Below, piece by piece: positions 7,117-16,663 of a stretch of DNA of 64,000 nt. The first letter of the stretch is position 1, and each line of letters opens with the position of its first letter. Under the pieces are notes generated by a model. It was given only the letters and a program-made list of their open reading frames with translations, did not search any database and was not told where the DNA came from. This DNA is from Ochrobactrum vermis (GTDB lineage Bacteria > Pseudomonadota > Alphaproteobacteria > Rhizobiales > Rhizobiaceae): NCBI RefSeq assembly GCF_002975205.1, contig NZ_PCOC01000001.1, positions 620,001 to 684,000 on the forward strand, written 5' to 3'. A program made the position numbers and the translations under genes.

Positions 7117-9036
7117 CTACTTTACTCCAGTGCCAGTTACATCACGTGATTTCTTCACTTTCGGAATCTTTACGATAGTAACCTTAGATTTTAGACGTCC
7201 AGTACGAAACTGGATCGACCTCTTAATGGCTCCAAAAAGCATAGTAATACTTTTTCTTATACTAATATTAGTGTATTCGTATCGATCCAACGGGTGGTTA
7301 TTCAACTTCCAATACCTTAGCACTTCCGCCAAATAGTATGTATAATGGTCTGGAGTGAGAGATACTATTTTCTGGTATTTGTATTCGAGATATCCGTAGT
7401 TCTTGGCGGCTTGGGAGGGTGTCATGACGTGGTGAACGGTATAAGCAGCATCCATCGCTACATAACCAATTAGCCGCTCTAGAGCGTGCGCCAGCCCGCC
7501 ATCAACATGATTTGGCTCTTCATTAAAATCAGACCACTGCCATTCATAGTTGAAGAGCTTTCGGAGCGCTGCAGGGCGGAACCAAAACATCGTACCGTAA
7601 GGCGCGACAGGAGTCTCTTCATCAATCTTGACGCGAATCCCCATTTCTTCGCATAAGCCCTGTACTTTATTTTTATTCTTGAACCAAGCTTTTCCAAGTG
7701 TTGGGTAAGAAAAATGAATAACAGGCGGGAAAGCTAATCCAAGATGCTTGTTTTCTTGAAAATGGTGAATAATGCTCTCAGCGTAATATGATGACCCAAC
7801 AAGGTTTTCTACAAGATGACGTTTAAATACCGAACTGTGCTCTGCAGCAACTTGTGGAGATTTCTTTGTATGTAAGCGTAAAACCAGATCGTATCGATCA
7901 TCAAGAAATAAATCGCGACAGGTAATGAACAGAGAGGACATATCTCTCCCACGATTCTGCTCAACAACACGTACAATGATGTTCCCTAGCGACGTTCGTT
8001 CAGAAGCAATACGTTCGATCTGTTGTTTCTTGTCATTGCTGTCCGTAGTGGCGATGAAATCGTAACGAAATGGCAAATTATCGGCTGCATCTAATAACTC
8101 ATTTGTCATCTCCACGTAATAAATGTGAGCGCATAGAGCTATTTTGATCTGTTCAGGAGCCGGTCGCCCAGCTACTGGATAGTCGGGTAAAATTTTTGTC
8201 AACCCAGCGTTAGTATTTAGGATACGCGGTTCTGCCCCGCGAACGATATTCTTCCAAATAAGACTGACATCATAATCAGTATTATTTTCAATAAACTTAA
8301 TTGCGTTAGGTACATCAACTGCATGATGATCCAGAAATAATGGATCATGAAAGAACAGTCTCCGCTTGAGAATTGGGCTTCTGTTCTCCAGTGACTTAGT
8401 TATATTGAGAAATACTGGGTAAGGAGTATCATAATTGCGGAGATCAACATAAGTGCTCCACTTATATCCATACTTGGAAAAATACGCGGTGAAACGAGAT
8501 TCGTGTTTGAGTACGGACTCATCGTACGTATCAATTCTACCCATCGTTTCCCAGTATTCGCGGAAAATCTGCGATCCCAAAAGGGGTTGTCGTACTGCAA
8601 TAAAATGGGAGTTAATGTGCTCCGGCAATACTCCCGATCCGGTAAAAGGATTTGGATCAAGCTTTCCATGAGATGAAATGCCCCAAAAATCATCGGGGCG
8701 CCGTTCCATCTCTCCGAACATTTCAGAGAATGGGAAAATAGGGCCGTAGAAGGTATGATTATATAGGAGGACTTCATCATATTCTTTGAGCCTGTCGTAA
8801 CCAATATGCTCAAGTCCGGCCTTGTAGGCCCATACGTCAAAGCCCTCATTCTTGCGAAGGATTACCTCTTCGCTGACTTCCTTCAAGGCAAGCTCAGAGT
8901 CCTTGGAAAGAGGGCCATTTGAAACAAAAATGGTATGATCCACGAACGGCTTCAGATGCCGCATTAGATAGATCATGTAATCGTCAACAATATGATTTTC
9001 ATCATAGAAAAACGCGATCGCAAGCCGCTTAGTCAT
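7117..9036 (-). CDS. RgpF-family (rhamnan synthesis F) protein, long form, copy 2
   Basis: A 639-residue paralogue of the protein at 773-2641, alignable along nearly its whole length (both begin with xIAFFYDExxIVDxYMI and share FVSNGPLSKDSE, GFDVWAYK, NHTFYGPIFP, PEHINSHFIAVRQP, NRGRDMS, RLHTKKSPQV and APYGTMFWFRP). Again there are two N-x-G-x-D motifs (residue 63 and about residue 360), one per half. The extra C-terminus is basic. Likely role: assembly of the rhamnose-containing chain, as for copy 1. It lies downstream of rfbACBD on the same strand but after a terminator-like hairpin, so it probably has its own promoter in 9037-9150. Confidence 0.8.
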   Translation of the reverse strand: MTKRLAIAFFYDENHIVDDYMIYLMRHLKPFVDHTIFVSNGPLSKDSELALKEVSEEVILRKNEGFDVWAYKAGLEHIGYDRLKEYDEVLLYNHTFYGPIFPFSEMFGEMERRPDDFWGISSHGKLDPNPFTGSGVLPEHINSHFIAVRQPLLGSQIFREYWETMGRIDTYDESVLKHESRFTAYFSKYGYKWSTYVDLRNYDTPYPVFLNITKSLENRSPILKRRLFFHDPLFLDHHAVDVPNAIKFIENNTDYDVSLIWKNIVRGAEPRILNTNAGLTKILPDYPVAGRPAPEQIKIALCAHIYYVEMTNELLDAADNLPFRYDFIATTDSNDKKQQIERIASERTSLGNIIVRVVEQNRGRDMSSLFITCRDLFLDDRYDLVLRLHTKKSPQVAAEHSSVFKRHLVENLVGSSYYAESIIHHFQENKHLGLAFPPVIHFSYPTLGKAWFKNKNKVQGLCEEMGIRVKIDEETPVAPYGTMFWFRPAALRKLFNYEWQWSDFNEEPNHVDGGLAHALERLIGYVAMDAAYTVHHVMTPSQAAKNYGYLEYKYQKIVSLTPDHYTYYLAEVLRYWKLNNHPLDRYEYTNISIRKSITMLFGAIKRSIQFRTGRLKSKVTIVKIPKVKKSRDVTGTGVK

Positions 9037-9150
9037 TATCGCCCAATACCCTATATGCCCGACAGTACGATATTACGCTTATAATGGCAGCATTTTATAT
9101 GCAATCTGTTCTTCGACTGCGTTCGAGATAATGCCGACCTCAACTGATGA

Positions 9151-9183
9151 AAATAAACCCGCCCGAAGAAGGTTTCGCGGGCA
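9151..9183 (-). terminator. Terminator of the rfbACBD operon
   Basis: On the minus strand, 34 bases after the rfbD stop, a GC-rich hairpin (GCCCG/CGGGC with an inner CGAA/TTCG pairing) is followed by TTTATTTTC. This fits a rho-independent terminator that separates the rhamnose operon from the second RgpF gene. The stem has one bulged base. Confidence 0.6.
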
Positions 9184-9216
9184 GGGGTGAGTTTGCTCAA
9201 AGTGAGGATAAGGGCT

Positions 9217-10116
9217 CTAACTGCCGTCCCCCGATCCTTTCAGTATACTTCTCACAACAGATTGAAGGGATGACTCCCAATGCGGCATAGTCCAGCCAAA
9301 TACAGAAGTAAATTTTTCAGTGTCTAGTCGCGAGTTAGCTGGACGTTTTGCCTTCGTTGGGTACTCATTTGATGTAATTGGAACGACTTTTGCCGACGGG
9401 CCATTGTATTTTTGGCTTTCTGAAAAAATTTTGTTTGCAAAACTGCTCCAGTTCGTGCCGTTCGTACCGACTAAATGAAAAATACCATAACTGGAAAAGC
9501 CTGCGCGAGAACAGATAGAATTCACGACACGCAGCGCTCCGTCAGCTAGGTCAAAAGCACTACTTGGATTCACCCATTGATCTGATACAACAGAAACCTG
9601 GTCCTTCGTTTCGGCAATATTCAGCATAGTTTTTACGAAATTTGTTCCATATGGACTATAAACTGAAGAAGTTCTAAGAATTACATGCATGTTATTTTCG
9701 GATGCAACTCGAAGTTCGCCCTCAAGCTTTGTTTTTCCATATACATTACGAGGATTTGTTGCATCCTCTTCCGTATAAGAGCGCTCTAAAGCTCCATCGA
9801 ATACATAATCCGTTGACCAGTGAATAATTGGCGCACCACAGGCAGCAGCAGCGCGAGAAACCGCTTCTGCTCCAATGGCATTCACCCGGTAAGCGATATC
9901 GCTCTCAACTTCTGCGTTATCTACCGCTGTATAGGCTGCTGCTGAAATCACAACGTCAGGGTTTATCCGAGAAATGGTTCTCATAACTGTATCGGGTTGC
10001 GCTAGATCCAAATCCGGTCGCCCCAGTGCAATCAACTCTATATCCGATCGCGTTGCAGCACTCCTCGTGAGGCTGCGCGCAATCTGCCCTTCTCGTCCTG
10101 TAACTAGGACCTTCAT
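9217..10116 (-). CDS. rfbD: dTDP-4-dehydrorhamnose reductase
   Basis: A 299-residue reductase that makes the last step to dTDP-L-rhamnose. It has the N-terminal nucleotide-binding motif [11 protein letters not shown] (residues 6-16), the STDYVFDG block and the YGKTKLEGE catalytic Y-x-x-x-K motif at about residues 125-133. Length is typical for RfbD/RmlD. Its ATG overlaps the end of rfbB by four bases (10113-10116), implying translational coupling, and it is the last gene of the rfbACBD operon. Confidence 0.93.
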   Translation of the reverse strand: MKVLVTGREGQIARSLTRSAATRSDIELIALGRPDLDLAQPDTVMRTISRINPDVVISAAAYTAVDNAEVESDIAYRVNAIGAEAVSRAAAACGAPIIHWSTDYVFDGALERSYTEEDATNPRNVYGKTKLEGELRVASENNMHVILRTSSVYSPYGTNFVKTMLNIAETKDQVSVVSDQWVNPSSAFDLADGALRVVNSICSRAGFSSYGIFHLVGTNGTNWSSFANKIFSESQKYNGPSAKVVPITSNEYPTKAKRPANSRLDTEKFTSVFGWTMPHWESSLQSVVRSILKGSGDGS

Positions 10117-11195
10117 ACAGCACTCTTATTCATTGTCACGGCGCCGTCTCCCAGCCGTTCGCCCGCATATGTGTCACTGCGGATCGGCTCCCACCACCAG
10201 CCATTATCAAGGTACCATTGAATAGTTTTCTCAAGACCCGTCTCAAAAGTTTCTTGCGGTTTCCAGCCCAAGTCACGCTCGATCTTCGAGGCGTCAATCG
10301 CGTAGCGACGATCATGACCAGGACGATCTGTCACGAAGGTGATCAGGTCGGCATAGCTTTTGCCGTTTGCACGAGGTCGTTTCTTATCAAGAATGGCGCA
10401 GATCGTTTCCACCACATTCAAATTGGTGCGTTCAGCACGCCCGCCAATATTATAGCTTTCACCCAGTTTGCCCGTGGTTGCGACCAGCGCCAGTGCACGC
10501 GCATGATCCTCGACATAAAGCCAGTCACGTACATTCGCTCCTGCCCCATATATCGGCAACGGCTTTTCATCCAGCGCGTTAAGAATAACAAGCGGTATCA
10601 GCTTTTCAGGGAAGTGGAACGGCCCATAGTTGTTCGAGCAGTTTGAGAGAACCACCGGCAATCCATAGGTCTCGTGCCAGGCACGCACCAGATGATCGGA
10701 CGCTGCCTTCGAAGCCGAATATGGGGACGACGGCTGATATGATGTTTCCTCGGTAAAGATGCCGCTATCGAAAGGCAGGTCGCCAAACACTTCATCGGTC
10801 GAAATATGGTGAAAGCGGAAGGCTGATTTACGCGGCTCCGGCAGCTCACGCCAATAAGCGAGTGCCGCATTAAGCAGACGGAAAGTTCCAACGATATTCG
10901 TCTCAATGAAAGCCCCCGGACCATCGATTGAGCGGTCGACGTGGCTTTCCGCAGCCAAATGCATGACTACGTCGATTTCGTTAGCGCGCAAGGCTTCAAG
11001 AACGCCTGTGTCATCGCAAATATCAGCCTGAAGGAAGCTGTAATTCGGATGGTTTTCGATTTGGCGCAATGAGGCCAAATTGCCGGCATAGGTCAGCTTG
11101 TCGAAATTGACGACGTTGTTTTCGGGAGTAGCTGCCAGATAACGACAGACAGCGGAACCGATAAAGCCAGCCCCACCTGTAACCAGAATGTTCAC
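10113..11195 (-). CDS. rfbB: dTDP-glucose 4,6-dehydratase
   Basis: A 360-residue dehydratase of the extended SDR family converting dTDP-glucose to dTDP-4-keto-6-deoxyglucose. Visible are [10 protein letters not shown] (residues 7-16), [27 protein letters not shown] and [15 protein letters not shown] with the catalytic Y-x-x-x-K, all standard for RfbB/RmlB. It starts 13 bases after the rfbC stop. The gene is clearly more GC-rich in parts than its neighbours. Confidence 0.95.
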   Translation of the reverse strand: MNILVTGGAGFIGSAVCRYLAATPENNVVNFDKLTYAGNLASLRQIENHPNYSFLQADICDDTGVLEALRANEIDVVMHLAAESHVDRSIDGPGAFIETNIVGTFRLLNAALAYWRELPEPRKSAFRFHHISTDEVFGDLPFDSGIFTEETSYQPSSPYSASKAASDHLVRAWHETYGLPVVLSNCSNNYGPFHFPEKLIPLVILNALDEKPLPIYGAGANVRDWLYVEDHARALALVATTGKLGESYNIGGRAERTNLNVVETICAILDKKRPRANGKSYADLITFVTDRPGHDRRYAIDASKIERDLGWKPQETFETGLEKTIQWYLDNGWWWEPIRSDTYAGERLGDGAVTMNKSAV

Positions 11196-11208
11196 TTACT
11201 TTTTCCCT

Positions 11209-11760
11209 TCACTCAAAAACGTCTGCGTCAGCAAAATTCGATGCTTTGCGGTCTTTTTCGGACAATTGCAATTCAGACTCAAAAACTGGCCATTTGATAC
11301 CGATAGCTGGATCGTCAAATCGAATAGATCTGTCATGCTCTGGCGAGTAATAATCAGTCACCTTGTAGATAACCTCGGTGCCTTCAGTTAGTGTCACGAA
11401 GCCGTGCGCAAAGCCTTTTGGCACTAGAATCTGATTCCACTTTTCTGCGGAAACCTCAAGAGACACCCATTTACCAAAAGTGGGAGAGCTTTTTCTGATA
11501 TCAACAGCAACATCAATAATTGCGCCTCTGATTACGCGCACAAGCTTATCCTGCGCACGAGGTGCTGTCTGATAATGAAGCCCGCGCAAAACGCCCTTTG
11601 CAGCGGAATAAGACTGGTTATCCTGCACGAATTGCAGGTTAATTCCTGCATCTTCCAAGGCAGCGGAGTTATACGTTTCGGAGAAGAAGCCTCTATCATC
11701 GCTGAACTTACGCGGGATGATTTCAAATACTCCATCAAGGCCTAACGAACGCACTTCCAT
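11209..11760 (-). CDS. rfbC: dTDP-4-dehydrorhamnose 3,5-epimerase
   Basis: A 183-residue cupin-fold epimerase. The catalytic histidine lies in KGVLRGLHYQ, and the LVRVIRGAIIDVAVDIR and PKGFAHGFVTL blocks are typical of RfbC/RmlC. It turns dTDP-4-keto-6-deoxyglucose into the L-lyxo isomer used by RfbD. The start codon directly follows the rfbA stop with no gap. Full length. Confidence 0.94.
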   Translation of the reverse strand: MEVRSLGLDGVFEIIPRKFSDDRGFFSETYNSAALEDAGINLQFVQDNQSYSAAKGVLRGLHYQTAPRAQDKLVRVIRGAIIDVAVDIRKSSPTFGKWVSLEVSAEKWNQILVPKGFAHGFVTLTEGTEVIYKVTDYYSPEHDRSIRFDDPAIGIKWPVFESELQLSEKDRKASNFADADVFE

Positions 11761-12642
11761 TTATTTATTCCCTATCTCTTCGACCCGCCGACGTAAGTAA
11801 GCTGCATATTCTGTCTTGCCGAGCTTTGCAGCCCTTTCAAGAACTGCATCACCAGTAATCCAGCCCTTTTCCAAGCCGATTTCCTCCGGGCATGCAATCT
11901 TTATTCCCTGTCGCTTTTCAATTGTTCGAACAAAAGACGACGCTTCGTGAAGGCTATCGTGCGTCCCAGTATCCAGCCATGCATAGCCACGACCTAATTG
12001 ACGAACACTAAGCTGACCGCGTTCAAGATAGATATTGTTGACCGTGGTAATTTCCAGTTCACCCCGTTCAGACGGCTTTATCGAAGATGCGATATCGACG
12101 ACATCATTGTCATAAAAATAGAGGCCTGTAACTGCCCAGTTTGATTTGGCTATTTTGGGCTTTTCCTCAATGGAAATTGCCATACCTGTCTTTTTATCAA
12201 ATTCGACGACGCCATACCGCTCTGGATCATCGACATGATATGCAAAAACCGTACCGCCCTTTTGCATCTGAGACGTAAGCTGACAAAGCCGAGGCAGTCC
12301 ATCACCAAAGTAAATATTGTCACCCAGAATCATCGCAACGCTGTCCGTGCCGATGAAATCACGACCGATGATGAATGCTTCAGCCAGACCATTGGGATGA
12401 GGTTGCTCAGCATAAGAGAGGTTTAGGCCGTACTCCGTACCATCTCCAAGCAGTTTTTGGAAAAGCGGCAAGTCATGAGGTGTTGATATCAACAAAATAT
12501 CTTGAATTCCCGCCAGCATCAACACACTCAGCGGATAATAGATCATGGGTTTATCATAGATAGGAAGTATTTGCTTTGAAACAGCAATCGTAAGTGGATA
12601 GAGACGCGTGCCACTACCACCAGCGAGAATGATTCCCTTCAT
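11761..12642 (-). CDS. rfbA: Glucose-1-phosphate thymidylyltransferase
   Basis: A 293-residue nucleotidyltransferase, first gene of the rfbACBD operon, making dTDP-glucose from glucose-1-phosphate and dTTP. The N-terminal [11 protein letters not shown] signature, [18 protein letters not shown] and [10 protein letters not shown] are intact, and length matches RfbA/RmlA. It probably reads from a promoter in the 167-base divergent gap before the glycosyltransferase gene at 12810. Confidence 0.95.
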   Translation of the reverse strand: MKGIILAGGSGTRLYPLTIAVSKQILPIYDKPMIYYPLSVLMLAGIQDILLISTPHDLPLFQKLLGDGTEYGLNLSYAEQPHPNGLAEAFIIGRDFIGTDSVAMILGDNIYFGDGLPRLCQLTSQMQKGGTVFAYHVDDPERYGVVEFDKKTGMAISIEEKPKIAKSNWAVTGLYFYDNDVVDIASSIKPSERGELEITTVNNIYLERGQLSVRQLGRGYAWLDTGTHDSLHEASSFVRTIEKRQGIKIACPEEIGLEKGWITGDAVLERAAKLGKTEYAAYLRRRVEEIGNK

Positions 12643-12809
12643 CGGAGCTCCTTAAAAGCACTATGTCCATCTGCTGACCTGCTTTAACATTATGGCCAGC
12701 TTTTGGCGACCATTCCGCCAGGAAAACTTGCGGCAATCATTATTTTCGAATAGGCCCTAGCCAATCTCACGAAAAGCGGCGCGAAGTCGCCGCGAATGGA
12801 CTGTTCATT

Positions 12810-13742
12810 ATGCCGTACCCCAACGATGAAAGATCGATGGCCTCCTCGCCTCATCAGGTCAGCGGTGTAATTGTCACGTATCGCGCTGATTTAGTTATCC
12901 TTGAGGAGCTTATCGAAGCCGTACGGCCTCAATTGAATCATCTTATCGTGGTCAATAACGGTAACGAGAGTGAGTTAGCTACATGGCTTTCCACCCTAGG
13001 AAAAAATATTCAGTATATATCGCTCGGTGAAAACCTTGGCATTGCGAAAGCCCAAAATGTGGGAATCGCACAAGCAAAGGCTTTTGGCGCTCAGTATGTC
13101 CTTATTCTAGACCAAGACAGTATTCCGAAACCTGATATGGTCGAGAAGCTAAAAAGCGCTATTGAAGAGAAACGTGCGACCGGGATTGCTGTCGCTTGCG
13201 CCGGACCGCGCTATGACGACCCCCGACAGCAGAACCCGGTACCGTTTATTCGAATCAAAAACTACAGATTGCAGAGGCAGTCTTGCTCTGCTGCAAACCA
13301 AGTGGTCGAGGTAGACTACCTCATTTCCTCGGGGTGCCTGATACCAATGGATACAATCGACCAGGTAGGGCCAATGCAGGAAGAACTGTTCATTGACTAT
13401 GTGGATATCGAATGGGGGCTCCGGGCGCAGCAGAAAGGCTTTCAGTCCTTTGGAGTATGCGCGGCGCTTATGAAGCACCAGCTGGGGGATGCTCCCCTAA
13501 AGTTCCTCGGGCGCAATATCCCAGTACATAGTCCATTACGACACTACTATCATTTCAGGAACGCCATCTGGTTATACAAACAAGGCTGGCTGCGTACCGA
13601 ATGGAAGATAGTCGATGCCTATCGGTTGTTGAGGAAGTTTATCTTTTACAGCCTGATAACCCGGCCAAGACTAAAACATCTGCAAATGATGTCACTTGGT
13701 ATAAGCCACGGTCTTCGCAATCGTATGGGACGACTTGATTAG
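12810..13742 (+). CDS. Glycosyltransferase family 2, probable rhamnosyltransferase
   Basis: A 310-residue GT-A enzyme (301 residues if the ATG at 12837 is used). The fold is seen from GVIVTYRADL, NNGNES, GENLGIAKAQNVGI and the metal-binding LDQDS, with a later DYVDIEWGLRAQ block typical of RfbF-like rhamnosyltransferases. It likely adds rhamnose from dTDP-rhamnose to the growing surface polysaccharide on the cytoplasmic side. Divergent from rfbA and 29 bases ahead of a second GT2 gene. Confidence 0.82.
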   Translation: MPYPNDERSMASSPHQVSGVIVTYRADLVILEELIEAVRPQLNHLIVVNNGNESELATWLSTLGKNIQYISLGENLGIAKAQNVGIAQAKAFGAQYVLILDQDSIPKPDMVEKLKSAIEEKRATGIAVACAGPRYDDPRQQNPVPFIRIKNYRLQRQSCSAANQVVEVDYLISSGCLIPMDTIDQVGPMQEELFIDYVDIEWGLRAQQKGFQSFGVCAALMKHQLGDAPLKFLGRNIPVHSPLRHYYHFRNAIWLYKQGWLRTEWKIVDAYRLLRKFIFYSLITRPRLKHLQMMSLGISHGLRNRMGRLD

Positions 13743-13771
13743 CTCTAGTTATAGAAAATATTTGGACGGCT

Positions 13772-14575
13772 ATGAAGAAAATCCTTACAGTCTGTATTGT
13801 AATTTATAATCCGGATAAGGAGGAACTGTATAAAACATTGTCCAGCCTTCAAGAAGCTGCGCATAACGTTGATCAAGATGTATCTCTCAATATTTTAATT
13901 GTAGATAATTCCTCCGCAGCATCTATAGACGTCAACTTCCATCCGATAATTGCTGATCTTTCTACGAAAATTATACACGGACAAGGTAATGTTGGCTTTG
14001 CGCGAGCCAATAATTCTACTTTAGCAGAAGGTGTCGGTGACTTTCATTTGGTTCTCAATCCCGACGTCGAGATGCATCCACTTGCTTTAAAAGCTGCCAT
14101 CGGCTTTATGCATGCACATTCAGAATGCGGGCTCCTCACTCCATCCGCAACTTATCCTGACGGAAAAAAACAATATTTATGCAAACAGTACCCTAGCGTT
14201 TTTGACCTTTTTCTCAGAGGTTTTGCACCCCGTTTTATGCGCAATCTGTTTCAGAACCGGCTTGCTCATTATGAAATGCGCGACGAAACAAACCATACTA
14301 CCTATTGGGATCCCCCTATCGTAAGTGGTTGCTTCATGTTTTTCCGTGGCGAGACGTTTCGCGCATTAAAAGGCTTCGATGAGCGGTATATGCTCTATTT
14401 CGAAGATTTCGACATTTCGATACGCACACGACAAGAATCGCGAATAGCATACGTCCCAGCTGTTGAAATCGTTCATAGCGGCGGAAATGCTGCACAGAAG
14501 GGCTGGTGGCATATTAAACAATTCGGACGATCGGCAGTGTTGTTTTTCCTATCTCATGGTGTGAAGTTTTTTTAA
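13772..14575 (+). CDS. Glycosyltransferase family 2, rhamnosyltransferase-like (WbbL type)
   Basis: A 267-residue GT2 enzyme. Motifs: TVCIVIYNPD at the N-terminus, DNSS, GNVGFARANN, the DXD-like LNPDVE, and the acceptor-side GFDERYMLYFEDFDIS block. These are typical of rhamnosyltransferases such as WbbL. It follows the other GT2 after 29 bases and is probably in the same transcript. Acceptor and linkage cannot be deduced. Confidence 0.82.
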   Translation: MKKILTVCIVIYNPDKEELYKTLSSLQEAAHNVDQDVSLNILIVDNSSAASIDVNFHPIIADLSTKIIHGQGNVGFARANNSTLAEGVGDFHLVLNPDVEMHPLALKAAIGFMHAHSECGLLTPSATYPDGKKQYLCKQYPSVFDLFLRGFAPRFMRNLFQNRLAHYEMRDETNHTTYWDPPIVSGCFMFFRGETFRALKGFDERYMLYFEDFDISIRTRQESRIAYVPAVEIVHSGGNAAQKGWWHIKQFGRSAVLFFLSHGVKFF

Positions 14576-14640
14576 AGCTGCGTATCCTTCATTGAAATAC
14601 AGTATGTCGTAAGCCATAAGAAAAAGGGATCAGATAGCAG

Positions 14641-15747
14641 ATGGATATATTGTGGTCCCTCAAGCGTGCTGCATTTATAACTGCGAAACGTGCCGTTAAG
14701 CTTGCTTATCACGACACCAAGGTCGCCGCAGCCTATCTAACGCGCCATTCGCTTCGAAAGCTATCCATTCTTTCCAAACATGCAGGCGCTCAAAACCACG
14801 AGAACGGTGCCTACGCAATTTTCCTGATATGGCAGCCCGATCATTTTCCCTGGTATATTGAAAATGCGCTCGATGCATTGAACGCGGCTGCCATAAATCC
14901 TGTTATTGTCGTGAATCATGACTTGGCAGACGAGCGACTTGCCTATCTCAAAGAACGGTCCCATCTCGTACTAATTCGTGACAATACAGGCTTGGATATC
15001 GGTGGATACAGAGATGCGACTTTGTATCTTGCCAGTACCATGAAAGAGCCTCCGTCACGTGTAATATATATGAATGATAGCGTTTATTATTTTAAAGAAA
15101 ATCTGGAGAGAGTCTTCGAAAGACTAGCTAGATCACAAGCAGATATCTGTGGAACATTTGAGAATTGGGAACACAAATACCACATTCAGTCTTTCTGCTT
15201 CTCGGTGAGTGGCGCTCTATTCAAAAACGACGCATTTCAACGCTTCTGGCAGGACTACATTCCCGTGAATTCGCGCCTCTGGGCGATCCAGCAGGGTGAA
15301 ATCGGGTTGTCACAAGTTATGGTCCCCTTGTCTAAGCAGATAGAAATCATCTTTCAGCCCAAAGATCTTATTGCGCCAGTATCAAACATTGGAAAAGACC
15401 AAATTAATGAGCTGAATAATCTCTTGCCCCAGAGAATTCGTTTCAATGAATCGGATTTGCAAACCATTCCTCTGCAAGAGATTCCTCAAGCGATCACAAA
15501 AAAAGTCACCTTGAGATCTCAAGTCCATACAGGAGCATTTCTGTACCGGAGATTCTTAGGGTGCCCTATCATGAAGCGAGACCTTGTCTACCGGCTGCAA
15601 TTTTCAATTGAGGAAATTGAGAACAATCTCCGCGATACTGGCGATGAAGGACATCTGGAGGACATTGTTTCGGAATTGAAAAAAAAGGGAACCCCGCAAC
15701 GCCTGTCTTTAATCAAACAGATTCGTGTTGCGGTCGGAATTCTTTGA
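14641..15747 (+). CDS. RgpF-like protein, short form
   Basis: A 368-residue protein that I place in the rhamnan synthesis F group with moderate confidence. It has a single motif N115-T-G-L-D followed by IGGYRDA, then VIYMNDSVYYF and an FSVSGALFKNDAFQRFW block. These resemble the N-terminal half of the two long RgpF proteins (GFDVWAYKEG, LLLFNHTFYGP, FIAVRQP). The first 50 residues are basic and helical. It follows the two glycosyltransferases on the same strand and is likely part of the polysaccharide transcript. Confidence 0.68.
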   Translation: MDILWSLKRAAFITAKRAVKLAYHDTKVAAAYLTRHSLRKLSILSKHAGAQNHENGAYAIFLIWQPDHFPWYIENALDALNAAAINPVIVVNHDLADERLAYLKERSHLVLIRDNTGLDIGGYRDATLYLASTMKEPPSRVIYMNDSVYYFKENLERVFERLARSQADICGTFENWEHKYHIQSFCFSVSGALFKNDAFQRFWQDYIPVNSRLWAIQQGEIGLSQVMVPLSKQIEIIFQPKDLIAPVSNIGKDQINELNNLLPQRIRFNESDLQTIPLQEIPQAITKKVTLRSQVHTGAFLYRRFLGCPIMKRDLVYRLQFSIEEIENNLRDTGDEGHLEDIVSELKKKGTPQRLSLIKQIRVAVGIL

Positions 15748-15775
15748 GCTGCGGGTAATGCAGCAGCTTATTGCC

Positions 15776-16517
15776 ATGTCTCAGGAAGAGAAACAGGTCG
15801 ACCAAGGCGGGACGTACTCCCCTGGTTCTGGGACGTCGCGTCGCCGTTTTGAACTGACAGAACAAGACTGGTCGATTATTTCACCTCTATTGCCGTGAAA
15901 ACCAGGTGGTGTTCTCCGGGGTGATGATCGCATGGTTCTCAATGGTATTCTGTGGCGCTTCCGCTTTGGCTCGTTGTGGTCCGAAATCTCTCAACGCTAT
16001 GGTGTTGCAACGACCTGCTACAGCCGGTTTGTTCGCGGGTGTCGGTTCTGCGATCGGCTGCTGGAAGCCTCATCTCAGGCTTATGACGGAGACATCGTAG
16101 TGACCGACAGCACCTGTGGCTGTCTCGCAAGCAAAATCCACGTAATTGTTGACTCTGAAAGCCGTCCGATCATTCTTAGCCTGACGGGCGGACAAGTTGC
16201 TAACTACTCTCAGGCCGAGGATCTCAAGGATGCTTCAAGGAAGGTAGCACACTGCTTGCGGACAAAGCTTACAATACCGATGGTATCAGGAAGAAAGCCA
16301 AAAAGCGGCAGGCATGGGCAGCTATTCCGCCCAACTCAACTGAAAAGTTGTGTTCTCGTTCTCGCCGTGGGTCTATAACCAAAGAAACTTTATCGAGCGC
16401 TTCTTTCACAGCATCAAACAGTCCCGTGGCATCGCCACCAGTCATGATAAGAATCCTGCGAACGTCCTCGCAGCAATCAAACTGATCGCTGTCCGTAGTT
16501 GGTGCAACTGCTTATAA
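15776..16517 (+). pseudogene. IS5-family transposase remnant (IS427-like)
   Basis: The frame starts at ATG 15776 (RRRFELTEQDWSIISPLLP) and hits a TGA at 15896-15898. It continues in the same frame as KPGGVLRGDDRMVLNGILWR, then YDGDIVVTDST. The usual histidine-rich block after DST is deleted, so SKIHVIVDSESRPI follows directly. A frameshift near 16235 moves the rest (LLADKAYNTDGIRKKAKKRQAW) to another frame, and a further shift precedes FIERFFHSIKQSRGIAT. One nonsense mutation, one deletion and at least two frameshifts make it a dead gene. Clear terminal repeats were not identified. Confidence 0.75.
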
Positions 16518-16663
16518 ATCTACACCCTGAGACAGATGTGCTCCACAGCGAACGCTGACATTCATACCAAGCCTATGTCCGAATCCAGACGAACAGAGCC
16601 GCGGCCCAACTCTTGCCAGACGCGGACTGTGCAGCGCTTACCCTATCAAGTAGCGACACACAA

